The translations under genes and the position numbers were made by a program. Below, piece by piece: positions 14,878 through 26,057 of a DNA stretch of 64,000 nt. The stretch lies in NCBI GenBank assembly GCA_011503125.2, contig WWBZ02000001.1:2046001-2110000 (forward strand), written 5' to 3'. Source of the stretch: Botryosphaeria dothidea (Eukaryota; Ascomycota; Dothideomycetes; Botryosphaeriales; Botryosphaeriaceae). The number at the start of each line of letters is the position of its first letter. Position 1 is the first letter of the stretch. The notes beneath the pieces are model-generated. The model had not been told where the DNA came from and ran no database searches. It was given only the letters and a program-made list of their open reading frames with translations.

Positions 14878-17162
14878 TCAACCATCACCAGCCTCTACGT
14901 CGCTCTCTGAATCACCATTGTACTCCTTGGGCTTGGTGGTTTTCCCCTTGTTTCTCGCCTGTTCTGCCTCTGGGCCTGTGGACGCCTTGATGCCCTTGGA
15001 GCTAAGGTAGAGGAAAAACGGTTCTTTGTAGCCGTCGATATGAGCGAAGAATTGGTTGAATCTATTCAATTGGTGTCAGTAAGTGGCTGTCTTCCACGTG
15101 TCTAAGGATTGAATCGCTTTGCGTCTTACTGGTTGCTCTCCTCTTCTTCACGGAATATCCGCTCATATATCTCCCTCTGCTTGAACTCCTCCATGGCTTG
15201 TTCGTACTTTGTGAAAGCTACCTTCTCACGGTTGAACTTCTCTGCGGCTTTGGCATTGTACGAATCAAAGACGGGCCGCTCAAGTAACAGGCCGAGGCCA
15301 GGCACTTTGGGAATTGCAACGTCCACATTGCCAAAGGTCTCACCGATACGCTCGACTGGGCAGCCACATCGTACCACTAAAGCAGCCATGCCGACCATTT
15401 TTCTGATCTGGTGCATCATGAAGCTCTGGCCATGGACTTTGAGGCTTATCCATTCCGTACCGTTGATGATAATGGGGTTCTCAGCAGCCTTGAAGCTCTT
15501 GATCAGACGCTTGGACGATGGGTCCTTGAAGGTCTTGTGGACGGTGTAGTTGTGAAAGTTCTTGGTGCCGACGTAAGCGCTAAGAGCTGCGCGGAGGCGA
15601 TCGATGCGTTTAGGGGGCACACGGTAAGCTTTCTTGGCGTCCATGTAGATTCCCTTGACTTTCTTAATCGCTGCTTCTATCGCACGCTTCTGGCCCAAAG
15701 TAAGCTTTTCAGGGTCGACCGGGGGCATGTCATCGTCGGCAGATGGATTCGGTTTGTCAACGGTGGTCTGAACTGAGTCGTCCTGAGCCGGGGCCGACTC
15801 AGACTTCGTCGCTTCGGTGTCCATAGGCTCTGGGACCGGTGCGTTGGTCGATCCAGGCTCTTTAACAGACTCGGACGCACCGGCAACCTGAGACGCATGG
15901 ACTTGTTCTGGCTCGCTCGTCGGTTCCAGCGCCTCGGTCCGCCCTGGCTCATTGATGATGATGGCGGCTTCCTCTGTTTTTTCACTTGCATCAATATGCA
16001 CGGGATCGGAAGCTCTGTCACCTCCAACACGAACAGGCTGGGCAATGTCGGCAGCGTCTTCGGCAGCAGCCTCGTTGGTCTTCTCGTTGGGAGCCTCGGG
16101 GTCCGTTTCCGACTCCCAGAGGGCCTTTTCGACGAGCTCCCTGATCCACGGCTTCAACTCGGCTAATGCAGGCTTGATCTTCTCCTCATCCACCTCCCTC
16201 CAGAAGTCGGCAGCCTCCTCTTGCCTCTGCTCGTAGCCCTCGCGATCACCGACCTCGTCTGCCAATTCAACGAGCTTCTTTCCGAGATAGCTATTGGGAT
16301 GAGGGGGGAGAAGAGAGTAGGTGGGAATCAAGTATTCGTACCACCGCGAGTCGACGGCTTGGTAGGCGCTGAAGCTACCGGTAGTGCGCTCAATTCCCCA
16401 GACCCTGATCTGCGGAGACAGGTGGCTGTTGATTTTCTCAACGATATCTGGATCCTCGATGATAAGCTTGAGAGAGATAACGTTTCCAGCGGCATGCACG
16501 CCCTTGTCGGTCCTGGCGCAGCGCACAAGAGCAGACTTCTTGGGGTCGTCGGCGTTGGCTTTGGAGATGGCGCCTGCCTTAACAAAGGCAGTGAAGAGGT
16601 CGCCCTCGATAGTCCTGTGGTTTGGCATTCTGTGATCGTGTAAGAATCCATAGTCTCTCCCCGCAAGGAATATACGCACATCTGCATGCCTTTGTAGCCA
16701 CTGCCCGAATATCCAATCATGACGACGACCTTGCGCTTGGGACGGCGTTCCTCAGCGTCGACTTCTTCCTTGGAAAAGGCCTTGGGGAGGACAGACTCGA
16801 CTCCCTCGGCCTCTAGACGACGGCGCTTGGCTTTCTCGTCCTCGTTTCGGGCACGCTTGTCTGGTTGATTGCGGCTTTGAATTAATTAGCTGCGGTGTAG
16901 AAGGACGAGGAGTGGGTGCGTACATATACTCTCCTCGGCCAATATCCTTTCTCTTACCGCGCGAACCATGCTGGAGAGGGCCGCTGCCGCCGTGCTGCTG
17001 CCACTTGCGCTTGTTGCCGCGGACGCCCTTGTCGCGCCATTGCTTCTTGTCTGCATCTCCCGCCGCAGCGTCGACGGACGCGCTGTCAATGGGCTTGGGG
17101 TCCATTGCGGGTTGCGCAGGCTCTTGGGGCTTCGTCTCAGGCTTTGCGGGCTCCGGGTCCAT
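14878..17162 (-). CDS. PUS1: tRNA pseudouridine synthase PUS1
   Basis: TruA-family enzyme that isomerises uridines in tRNA (positions such as 27/28 and 34/36 in yeast Pus1), and also U2 snRNA in yeast; nuclear. Exons 17162-16924, 16874-16680, 16629-15130 and 15061-14878 (introns 49, 50 and 68 nt) give 705 aa. Motifs: VVVMIGYSGSGYKGMQ, KTIEG-like RTIEGDLFTAF, and CARTDKGVHAAGN with catalytic Asp186. The second half holds FHNYTVHK, GQSFMMHQIRKMVG and GLGLLLERPVFDSYN; the last exon ends with FLYLSSKGI. A Lys/Arg-rich N-terminus could act as a nuclear signal. Odd feature: a long acidic Glu/Ala/Pro-rich insert of roughly 150 residues between the two halves of the catalytic core, which makes the protein longer than yeast Pus1 (544 aa). 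It is divergent from TFA1, 299 bp away. Confidence 0.93.
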
Positions 17163-17461
17163 GTTGGAGGTCGGGGGAGCATGAGGCGGGGTGGGCGGAG
17201 GGTTGATACAAAAAAGTTACGGCGCGCGCGCAGCTTTCCGCCGCGAATTTCCATGGTCGGTGCAGATCTTCCCTGGCAAAACCCCGGCAATCGAGCTACC
17301 TATCTCCAGCTCCCCGGTGCCTGCGACTTCCCATTGTCTGCGCCTTTAACTCTCTCCGACAAAGTCCCCTAGGTGCCGCTCGCTCCTCTTCTCGGCCGCC
17401 TGCATCGTGCTTCTCCTCCGCCCGATGCGCACTCCCTCGGCTTATCGCTGACCCAGAGGCC
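17163..17461. promoter_or_regulatory. Divergent promoter PUS1 / TFA1
   Basis: The 299 bp between two divergent start codons must hold both promoters. CT-rich patches lie before the TFA1 start. No clear TATA box was seen. Confidence 0.6.
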
Positions 17462-18812
17462 ATGGAGATCGCCAAAGTCCTCGTCCGCACTGTCACCCGC
17501 GTCTTCTACGACACCGAGCAGGTCATCGTCATCGACGCATTGGTCAACCATGGCGCGTACGTGCCTGGAATCGCTCTGCTTCACACCGAGCTCCCATGCT
17601 GACCAGCGTGCAGGATCTCCGCCGCCGACTTGTCGGTCGTCATGGATGAGGGCAAGACCAACCACAAGAAGGTCCAGAAGTATTGCGCCAAGTTGAGGGA
17701 GGGCGGTCTTGTTTCAGTGTATGTGTTCGCACTCTGCCACTCCCAGCGGCCGTAGCTCATGCTCGTCTCATGGTAGTTACGTCCGTTCCGAGACCCGCGA
17801 GGGTGCCCAGAAGCCCACGAACCGCGAGTACTACTACATCGACTACCGCCGTGCCGTCGACTGCACAAAGTACCGTATTCACATGCTCGACGAGAAGATC
17901 AAGGCCATATCGAAGCCCACTCAGGAAAAGAAAGACTACTTTTGCCCGAGATGCAACTCGCAATGGACGACCATGGAGGTTCTTGATAATGTCGACATGA
18001 CGCGCGGTTTTCTATGCAAGCGCTGCAACTTCCCCTTGAAGCACCGCAGCTCTGCCGAGGAGGACGAGCCAGAGGCCGACGATACCCCCGCCAAATTCAA
18101 CAAACAGTTCAAGCCCTTGTTGGATCTATTACAGCAAATCGACTCTACTACTGTGCCAGCTGTCACCGGTGAAGAAGCTGTCGCAAACGCGAAGCCGGTA
18201 CCTCGCGATGAAAACATCAATCCCGCGCAGAAGACAGAGGTGGTGGCGGATGAGAAGCTCCGGCCTACTGCCGTTAAGGGCCTCACGAGTGGACCGGAGA
18301 AGGTGGAGATCACGATTTCTACCGAAGAAGAAAACACGGCGGCAGAACAGGCGAGAGTTGCAGCACACAAGGCCAAGATTGCCGCCTCTAATGAACTACC
18401 TGTGTGGGCCACGCATTCCACTGTCGGCGGTGAGACCGCGGGTAGCAAGACGAATGGAGAAAATATCTCGTCGAGTGACGCGGCGAACGGATACGAAACC
18501 GCCGAGGAGAAGAAGACAAACACAGCCGAGCTGGATGCTTACTTTGCTGCCCTGGAGGAAGAGCAGAGGAGGAAGGCCAAGGAAGAGGAGGAGGAAGATG
18601 ACGAGGATGACGAGGACGACGACGAGTTTGAAGATGTCATGGGCACACCTGCGGCCGTGAGCAGTGGTGATGGCGGTCCGGACGCGAAGAGGGTGAAGCT
18701 GGACGTTTCAGCGGCTCCGACCCCACCCCTGTCATCTGTGCCGGCGGCGTCATCTGCTCAACCATCTGGAGGCGAGGAGTCGGATGCGGACGAGTTCGAG
18801 GATGCTCTTTGA
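17462..18812 (+). CDS. TFA1: TFIIE alpha subunit (general transcription factor)
   Basis: Large subunit of TFIIE, which recruits TFIIH to the RNA polymerase II preinitiation complex. Exons 17462-17556, 17614-17718 and 17777-18812 (introns 57 and 58 nt) give 411 aa. The N-terminal winged helix (about residues 1-95) includes RVFYDTEQVIVIDALVNHG, KKVQKYCAKLREGGLV and EYYYIDYRRAVDCTKYRI. The zinc ribbon is CPRC (Cys123/126) ... CKRC (Cys147/150). The C-terminal half is low-complexity, rich in Ala/Glu/Lys, with an acidic block EEEEEDDEDDEDDDEFEDV, as in yeast Tfa1, and ends in another acidic patch. The start is the only ATG that gives the conserved MEIAKVLVRTVTR helix. Confidence 0.94.
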
Positions 18813-19215
18813 TATCGTAGTCTAGAGGTAGGGCTTTTTACATGCGTCGGTCGAGAGGGGTGACACAGCATTTGCAGGCGTTGGCGCAAGGAACTCGGAC
18901 TGCAGTTGTGCAGGGGAAAAAACATACGAAGCTGGCGCTCAAGTACAGCTCTTCACGAAATCAGTGAATGTATTAAATTAAATAGAGAAATGACAGCAGA
19001 GAGCGGCAGTGCAGCGGAGCTCGGAGCGGTGACGTCTTGTTCCTGAAATTTAGCGAAGCATGCCTCGCACCTCCCCACACAGACCGCCAGACCCCACCAC
19101 TGCTGTGCCCAAGACGCCGTGGATCTCCCGGCCGTCGCCGCACTCGACAGCTGCATCACCGACTTTCGATTCGCATGGCCGTCCGCTGAACCCGCCACCT
19201 TCTCCTCCCCCGACA
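18813..19215. other. Intergenic: TFA1 3' flank and SRP72 promoter
   Basis: About 400 bp with no gene. The second part is CT/CCAC-rich leader DNA before the SRP72 start. An in-frame upstream ATG at 19060 would add 52 Pro-rich residues to SRP72, but it lacks family support. Confidence 0.6.
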
Positions 19216-21228
19216 ATGGCCGCCAGCACTGGTAACTCGCTTGCCGCCCTGCTGTCCCAGACCCATCTCGACGACCACGACGAAATCCTCAAGGCCGCCA
19301 ACAACCACCTCACCAAGTCGAAAAACGACCTCGACGCTCAGCATGTCCGCACCGTTGCTCTGCTCAAGCTTGACCGTTTCGACGATGCTTTGCACCAGAT
19401 CGAGCAAGGTGGTGACAAGCTGAAGAAGAAGGCCGCTGTCGAGTACGCCTACGCGCTGTACAAGACGGGCAAGCTCCAAGACGCCGCCAACGTCGCTGCC
19501 GAAGCAGTAAACAGTGGCCGCGGAGCACATCATGTTTTGGCCCAAGCCACCTACCGTGCCGAAGACTTTGCACGCGCCGCCGAGGTGTACCAAGACCTAG
19601 CCACGCGCCCGCAGGATGGAGAGGGTTTCGAGCATTACAATGATCTGCGCATCAACAGCCTGGCCGTGGATGCGCAATTGCAATGGAAGGGTCAGGGCAA
19701 CTTGGCCCGGAGAATCAAGCCTGATCGGGAGGATATGGAGGCGTTTGAGACGGCCTACAATGCCGCTTGCAACAGCATCGCACGCGGCGAGCTGGGCCAG
19801 GGCGAGGTGCTGCTGAAGCGTGCGCGAGACTTGTGTCTGGCCTCGGAAGACCTGTCCGACGAAGACAAGAAGGTTGAGGTCATGTCTATTCTGATTCAGC
19901 AGCTCTACGTACTGCACAAGCTCGGCAAGTTCGACGAAGCATCCAAACTAGCCGAAGAAGTCTCGATGAAGGAGTATGGTCAGTGTACACTTGATACGGG
20001 ACTGTTGTCGCTGATTGATAAAAGTATCCCAGATCTCTCCACGCGGCACATTGCCCACGTCAACAATCTTGCAAGGACAACAGACGATCGCAATCCTTAC
20101 CTGAGCTCGCGCCAAATGCAGACTTCAAGCAAGCTTCCGGTCAGCGATAAGCCTTTCGCCTTTCAGTCATCCATTTTGGACCACAACGACCAGGTCATGG
20201 GACTCTCTGCCAATAAGCACAAAGGCGTAGCCAGCACGACTCTCCACAAAATTGCTTCCGAACCCCCCGCTACTACTTCCCCAGCCATCACAACCTTATC
20301 CGTGCTGAATGCCGCCGCCCATGCCAAAGGCGCGAGCGGTAAGGCCGCCATCAAGGAACTCCTCCCACTCGTCAACAAGCGGCCCTATGACGTTGGTCTC
20401 GCCCTCGTCGTAGTTCAGATTTATGTCCGTGACGGTAACTACGGTGCTGCCACGCCTCTCCTCGAGAACTTCCTCGTTCGCCTCGAGAACACTGGAAAGC
20501 CTGAGGATCTCGCGACCCGTTACGCACCCGGGCTCGTTGCCACGCTCGTCGCTCTCTACACGCACGCCGGCCGCCGCAGCTCCGCCCGCAACGAGCTCGC
20601 CAAGGCCGCCAACTACTGGCTGAACAGCCAGAGCAGCAACCCACCAGCCTCGCTCCTCCGTGCCGCCGGCGCCGCGCTGCTCGAGTCCTCGAAGCCCGCA
20701 GACTTGGAGCAGGCAGGCCAAATATTCTCCTCCCTCCTCACCCACGAACCCTCGGACCGCGGCGCGGCAGCAGGCCTGGTCGCCGCATACGCCTCGACGC
20801 ACCCGGAGAAGGTGCAAGCCGAGCAACTCGACGCCCTGACACCCATCCCCCGGCTCGTCACCGACATCGACACCGACGCCTTGGAGAAGGCCGGCGTCGC
20901 CACGAACGCCCCCTCGCAACAGCAACAGGCGAGCGCCAAACGGGCCGCGCCCAAGGACAGGCACGCGGAGGAGGGCAGGAACAAGAAGATCCGCAAGAGC
21001 AGGACGCCCAAGGGCTTCGACCCCAACAAGAAGGTCGACCCGGAGAGGTGGCTGCCCTTGAAGGATCGGAGCTATTACAAGCCCAAGGGTAGGAAGGGCA
21101 AGTTGAGGCAGGCTGGGCTGACGCAGGGCGGTGTGGTGGAGGAGAAGCCACAGCAGCAACAGCAAGTTAGTGGAGGAGGAGGTGGTGGTGGTGGAGCCAA
21201 TAAGAAAAAGAAGAAGGGAAAGAGATGA
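19216..21228 (+). CDS. SRP72: Signal recognition particle subunit SRP72
   Basis: Component of the cytosolic signal recognition particle; with SRP68 it binds 7SL RNA and supports ER targeting. Read as one exon it gives 670 aa. The body is helical TPR-like repeats: ILKAANNHLTKSKNDLDAQ, YALYKTGKLQDA, RAEDFARAAEVYQ, VAQVN-like IAHVNNLA. The C-terminus has the SRP72 RNA-binding signature DPERWLPLKDRSYYKPKGRK, preceded by a basic KKIRKSRTPKGFDPNKK patch and followed by poly-Gln, poly-Gly and a Lys-rich end. I chose MAASTGNSLAALL (good CAATGGCC context) over the longer upstream start at 19060. A 54-nt segment 19979-20032 (GTCAGT...TATCCCAG, stop-free, length divisible by three) looks like an intron; removing it gives KEY-DLSTRHIAHVN and 652 aa. 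Confidence 0.92.
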   Translation: MAASTGNSLAALLSQTHLDDHDEILKAANNHLTKSKNDLDAQHVRTVALLKLDRFDDALHQIEQGGDKLKKKAAVEYAYALYKTGKLQDAANVAAEAVNSGRGAHHVLAQATYRAEDFARAAEVYQDLATRPQDGEGFEHYNDLRINSLAVDAQLQWKGQGNLARRIKPDREDMEAFETAYNAACNSIARGELGQGEVLLKRARDLCLASEDLSDEDKKVEVMSILIQQLYVLHKLGKFDEASKLAEEVSMKEYGQCTLDTGLLSLIDKSIPDLSTRHIAHVNNLARTTDDRNPYLSSRQMQTSSKLPVSDKPFAFQSSILDHNDQVMGLSANKHKGVASTTLHKIASEPPATTSPAITTLSVLNAAAHAKGASGKAAIKELLPLVNKRPYDVGLALVVVQIYVRDGNYGAATPLLENFLVRLENTGKPEDLATRYAPGLVATLVALYTHAGRRSSARNELAKAANYWLNSQSSNPPASLLRAAGAALLESSKPADLEQAGQIFSSLLTHEPSDRGAAAGLVAAYASTHPEKVQAEQLDALTPIPRLVTDIDTDALEKAGVATNAPSQQQQASAKRAAPKDRHAEEGRNKKIRKSRTPKGFDPNKKVDPERWLPLKDRSYYKPKGRKGKLRQAGLTQGGVVEEKPQQQQQVSGGGGGGGGANKKKKKGKR

Positions 21229-24200
21229 AGTAGGTGGTTGCCTGCCATGGGCTTCACGTGGGCCACTGCGATAATCCTGAGGCTTGTGTTTCGGCCTAGC
21301 GACCCCATTGACCGCTGGTGCAGACGTCGCTGTAGAGGAGGATTATAGCCACATTAGCTTTGATGGGCGTGAGAAAGTGACGACATCAGCATGAATGTTC
21401 TCGTTAGAAGAGATATTACAAGAAATAAAATATTGTTCAAGGCGCGCCGCTCCTGGGGTGTGAAAAGGGAATGATTGAGATCTTGCAACAGGAACGAAAC
21501 CCCACTTGAATCTTATCTCTATATTTCCGGATATCAAAGCTTCCAAATCACCCCTTCCCATCCGGATAGATATAACACGGGAACGGCAGCGGGCGGTGAG
21601 CGGTGGGCGGCGACGGTGGGAGCGACGGCGATGGTGTTTTGCGCTATAATCATCCATTAGCAAATATTCTTCACCTGAGCAGTCCTCATAAGGTGATAGA
21701 TGAAATGTGAGATGTGAGATGTGAGATGCATGCACAATCAGCGCATACTGGTGATGGCTGTGCCTGGGGAAATTGTGAAGGGTCAAGGGGAACACTTACA
21801 GGTTGGGCCTAGAGCAAATGATCTGCCAGATCAGGTCTCAGCAATCAGCACGTTTTCTCTCTGGGGTACAACAGAGGAGAGTTGGGGTGTAGCGGGTTGT
21901 ACATACGAGAACGTTGTACGTCAGTGGCCGAAGAAGAAAAGAAGAAGAGGATGGACGAGGTGAGAGACTTGTAAATACTTGGGTGCTTCTGATGCTCCTT
22001 CCTGTGCTGTGAGGGCTGCGCTGCAGTGGAAGGCGTGGTCGTGGAAGGCGCGGTTTCCCGTTCGGGAAACCAGGATGCCTGCGTTAACCATTGCTCAAGA
22101 AACACGAGAAACAACCACAACTACATGTAAGTTGATATTGAGGGTTTCATTTGGAGTTATTGTATAGTTGGAGTAGGACGTCGTCTACTCAAGCTCAGAG
22201 AAATGCCAGGTACGTTGAAGTGACAAGTGCATCTTCGTCGGAGGCGGATTCTGACTAACAGTGCGCTGCAGAAGAATCACAAAATCTAGTTTGCATTCAG
22301 GATTCTATTCATTCCCTACTTCCTTCTCGAGAACTTCTGATTCAAATTTTGAATAGTGACGCTCCACTTCGATGGTTTTCTCAATTGGCCTCTGGGTACT
22401 ACTGACAGCCCTTGGTCGGATCCAAAGCGTCGGTCTGTCTCGAGCATGTCTTCCAAGTTCCTTCCAGCACTCCCCACTACATGTGTGGAATTCCAGGTCT
22501 CGTTCTTTTTCTCGCAGCTCTCATAAACGTCGCTTTTTACGCAGGCTCGCACGCGCCTCTGACGCCCTTCAAGCTGCTGCGTGAACACCGTCGTCACCAT
22601 TTCTCCCCGAGAGATACGGCACAATTTTCCTTCTGGTCCGTTGGAGGAAGGCTCCGCAATCTCCAACCGGCGTCCTACAAGAACCAGAAAGAAGCATTGC
22701 TGAACCTTATCGACCACTTTTAACAACGCCCTACCGAAGGCCTCGCCTTTATCCATAAGCCGTGGAATTGCGATGTGCTTGTCGAACCACAGCCTACTCT
22801 CCAGAGCCGAGGTTCGTTTGGTAACGAACGACGTTGTCAGAGTGCCCTGGTGCGCGCCTCGCTTATCGAGCTCTTTCGAAAACTGTCAGATGAAGGTCCA
22901 CACACATAGTCAGACGGAAGGCCCAGACTGTGCGCCGGTCCGAAGATTCCCTTCCACAGCTCAGCACCGGTGACCGCCACATGGTCCAGATCATCCCAAG
23001 CTAGTTTGGCTTTCTTCCATTGCTGAACCGGGGCGAAGAGCTTTCCCACCTGGATGACATGGTGTGCGTCGCTTGAGGATAAACGGTAATGGGAAGCAGC
23101 ACAGGGGGTTTCCCACAAAGCGGACGAAGTTGGCAAGGCATTCTGTTTCTTTGGTGGAGACGTCCCCGAAGACTTTAGAGCGTGTCTCTCTTTGGACCGC
23201 CGTGTTGAGGATGCGGAGGTGATCTTCGTGGGCTTCTGTAGCTTCGGGATATGGTGGAGGTGGGCAATACCCCATTTCGCGATGGGCGAAGTTCGAGAAT
23301 GTAGGATCCGAGCAGGAGCCGGTGCTCAAGGTCGAGACCTGCCTGTGCCGCGGAAGAACGAGCCGGCGCTGTCTCGGGAAGGAGCGTATGCCTTCTGGAC
23401 GTGCGTTCGTCGAAGAAGGTGCAGCAGCTTCCCAAACAGAAAATATGAATGCTAAAGACTTGGTGCTGTTGGAATTGGGAACCCCGCGGGGTGCATCCTC
23501 GCTGATGGCGGTCAAGTCTCGCCAGGGCGTTGGCATCCGAGGTGTTGTCGACGGAGAAAGAGAGTTGGTGGTGGGAAAATTCGCAGCCAAGTAGCTGCGA
23601 AAATGACTGTGGCCTTGCAGCAGGCAATTCACAGGAGCACATGTCTACTCGTCACTAGACTCGAAGGCAACCTCAGAAATCTATCTTATATTCTCCGAAG
23701 TAAAGACCCGGAATGATATATTTGTGGCCTGTAGCCTGATCTTTGTTCCATGTGTAACAAACGTATTAGAGCACCACCGTCCTGTCTGTTTCAAGGTACT
23801 ATTGGTTGCTGTGGCTCTGGCCGCGAGCATTTCTGTACATTTGGAGGAACAATTTGCAGCACTCTGACCGTATCCCCTGCCACCCTTGCAGAATCCCAGA
23901 ATCCACCAACTTGGTCGCATCCTCAGACTGAGAGCGTGGATTTGATCGTATGGCGGCGGATGGTTACGTAGAGGTGCCTGGTTGTATGATGAGAGCAGGA
24001 TCACTTGACCATTCCAGGCTACGAGAGAAGTAACCGGACAACGTAATGAGTTCACAACAATCTCCACTTCAGGTTATTTTCAATTGCATTAGAAATTACG
24101 ATCTACTCATCGAAGACAAAACAAGTAGGTGTGTGGTCTACAATACAACCGTCAAGAACGTATAACTCTTCGTGAATGTCATGGCTCAACAAACCAACCT

Positions 24201-24459
24201 CTTCTTTCTCTCCAAACGCCTCCACGATCTTTTTGCCAGAGATCACGTAACGAGGAGGCGGGGGCTCTCCATATGTACGATGCCCAGCCGCAATCCAATG
24301 CCACGGTCTTATTCCTCTCGACCGTACAAAACATGGCTCTCATGAGCAATCATTTCTCTCGTTCATCCTTCCAATGCTCACATCACATCTTCCTCTTTCC
24401 CTTCAACCCCAGACCTTCACTCATACTCCTTTCCAGGAACGGCAATACTCACGAACACC
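21229..24459. other. 3.2-kb intergenic stretch between SRP72 and ERG1 ends
   Basis: Convergent 3' flanks of SRP72 (+) and ERG1 (-). A 7-bp unit GTGAGAT is repeated three times at 21707-21727. The longest ORFs (about 155-213 codons on the minus strand near 22991-23642) overlap each other in two frames and show no family motif, so I do not call them. Nothing else is recognisable. Confidence 0.5.
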
Positions 24460-26057
24460 TCAAGGCTTCAACTCGCACCAAATGTACGGGAAGATGACCC
24501 TACACGCCGTCCAGAAGACCGCTATGCTGCTCACCAGCGCCCACGGCTTCAGCAGGAGCGGCGCCTCAGCAACACGGATCCTGATGGCGTACAAGGCGAC
24601 GGAGAAGAAGTGGTAGAACAGAATGAGCGGTTGGCGGATGATGCCGGCGAGGAGGCCCACAGGGCCATCGATGCAGTCGCCGCCGCGCTGGAAGTAGCGG
24701 AAGCAGCCGAGCTGGAGCGCCTTCAAGTTCGGGTCTGTTGGAAATGAATTAGCATATATCTCTGCTGTACGAAAGAAAGAGCCAAGTATATCGACTCACC
24801 ATCGGCGGCAAACAAGGCATACAGCGCCAGGGCCAGGATGTTGATGACGGCCGCCCAGTTCTTCCTGCGCCAGTGGAAAGCGCGCATCTGCTTCAAAACC
24901 GCACTGTGGTCCGCCAGGCTCGGAACGTTCTTCGGGTGCAGCAATTCCGCCAGCAGGACCACATCGTTAAACGCAACCGTCATGCCGCCTCCCGTCAGCG
25001 GGTGCCTCATGTTCAAGGCGTCGCCCGCAATGACAAGGCCGGGCGTCCTGTTGGTGGCTGGCGGCAGGAAGGAGTTGGGCATGGAGCGTAGCTTGCCGGC
25101 GCGCATGGCGGCTTCGAAGGACGGCTGGACGCACTTAGGAAGAGAGGGCAATACAACGTTCTCGAGGTGGTTCTTCACGCCGCCGTTCTTGACCGATGCG
25201 GAGGGCAGGCCATCCGGGATGTCGATCAGAGCACGGGTCTCGTGGGTGCCGATCTGGTAGAGCAAGACTGGCGGGCCCTCGGTCAGGATAACGTGACCGT
25301 GGCCAGGCATGGGAAGCTCAGCGTCGATGAGCTCGAGTGCGAAGAACTTCGACCGCACCTGCGGGACGTGGGGGTGGTTCGACTTCCGGAACTTCGAGGC
25401 GTAGCCATCAGCAACGAGGGTGATATGGCCAAAGTACTGTTCACCTGCATTAGCAACCACCTTCAGAAACCACCCGTCCGCCGAGCAACCTACATAATCT
25501 TTCTCCCCCTTCGTCTGGCACTCCACGCCCAAAACCTGCCCAGTCCACCCATTCCTCACCAAGTCCTTCGCCTCGGCCTCAACCACGGTGATATTCGGCT
25601 CCTTCAACGCCGCCTCCCTCAGCTTCTGAATGAACCTCCCATGATGGAACCCCTTCCCCTGCGGCGTCTTCGTCCCCGTATTCGCCGCGTTCTCCGGATA
25701 CGCAATCTTCACGCCGGTGCCGTAGTAGACGACGTCGTAGCCGAAGCAGGCGATGGCGTCGATGCCCTCGAGGCAGTCCTCGAGGCCGAGCTCGCGCAGG
25801 GCCTGCACGCCGCCCGGCTGCAGCAGCTCGCCGACGATGCGGTCGGGCATCTTGAGCGACTTCTCCAGCAGGATGACGGAGCGGCCCTGGCGCGCCATGG
25901 CCACGGCGGCGGCGGAGCCGAAGACGCCTGCGCCGATGATGACGACGTCGGCGTCGTGGTGCACGCGGCGGCGCTCTTCCTTCTCGTCGCGGAAGGGGCC
26001 CCGGGCGGTGGGGTCGGTCGCCGAGGGCGAGGGCGTTCCGTCAATTATGAGCGGCAT
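24460..26057 (-). CDS. ERG1: Squalene epoxidase (squalene monooxygenase)
   Basis: FAD- and NADPH-dependent oxidation of squalene to 2,3-oxidosqualene in the ER membrane or on lipid droplets; ergosterol pathway step and allylamine (terbinafine) target. Exons 26057-24800 and 24734-24460, split by a 65-nt intron, give 510 aa. Motifs: FAD Rossmann fold VVIIGAGVFGSAAAVAMARQG (about residues 40-60), the DG motif ITLVADGYASKFRK, and the GD motif LVIAGDALNMRHPLTGGGM. LEKSLKMPDRIVGELLQPGG is the family signature. The C-terminal exon carries the squalene-epoxidase tail CFRYFQRGGDCIDGPVGLLAG, followed by two hydrophobic membrane segments. I took MPLIIDGTPSP as the start because the 56 codons before it are Pro/Arg-rich and not family-like. 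Yeast Erg1 is 496 aa, so the length fits. Confidence 0.96.

Noticed and set aside
20296..21165. 289-codon minus-strand ORF
   Set aside because: Antisense shadow of the SRP72 C-terminal half; Leu/Gly/Val-rich composition without a motif.
22991..23642. Two overlapping minus-strand ORFs (213 and 155 codons)
   Set aside because: They overlap in different frames, have mixed codon use and no recognisable domain or splice pattern.
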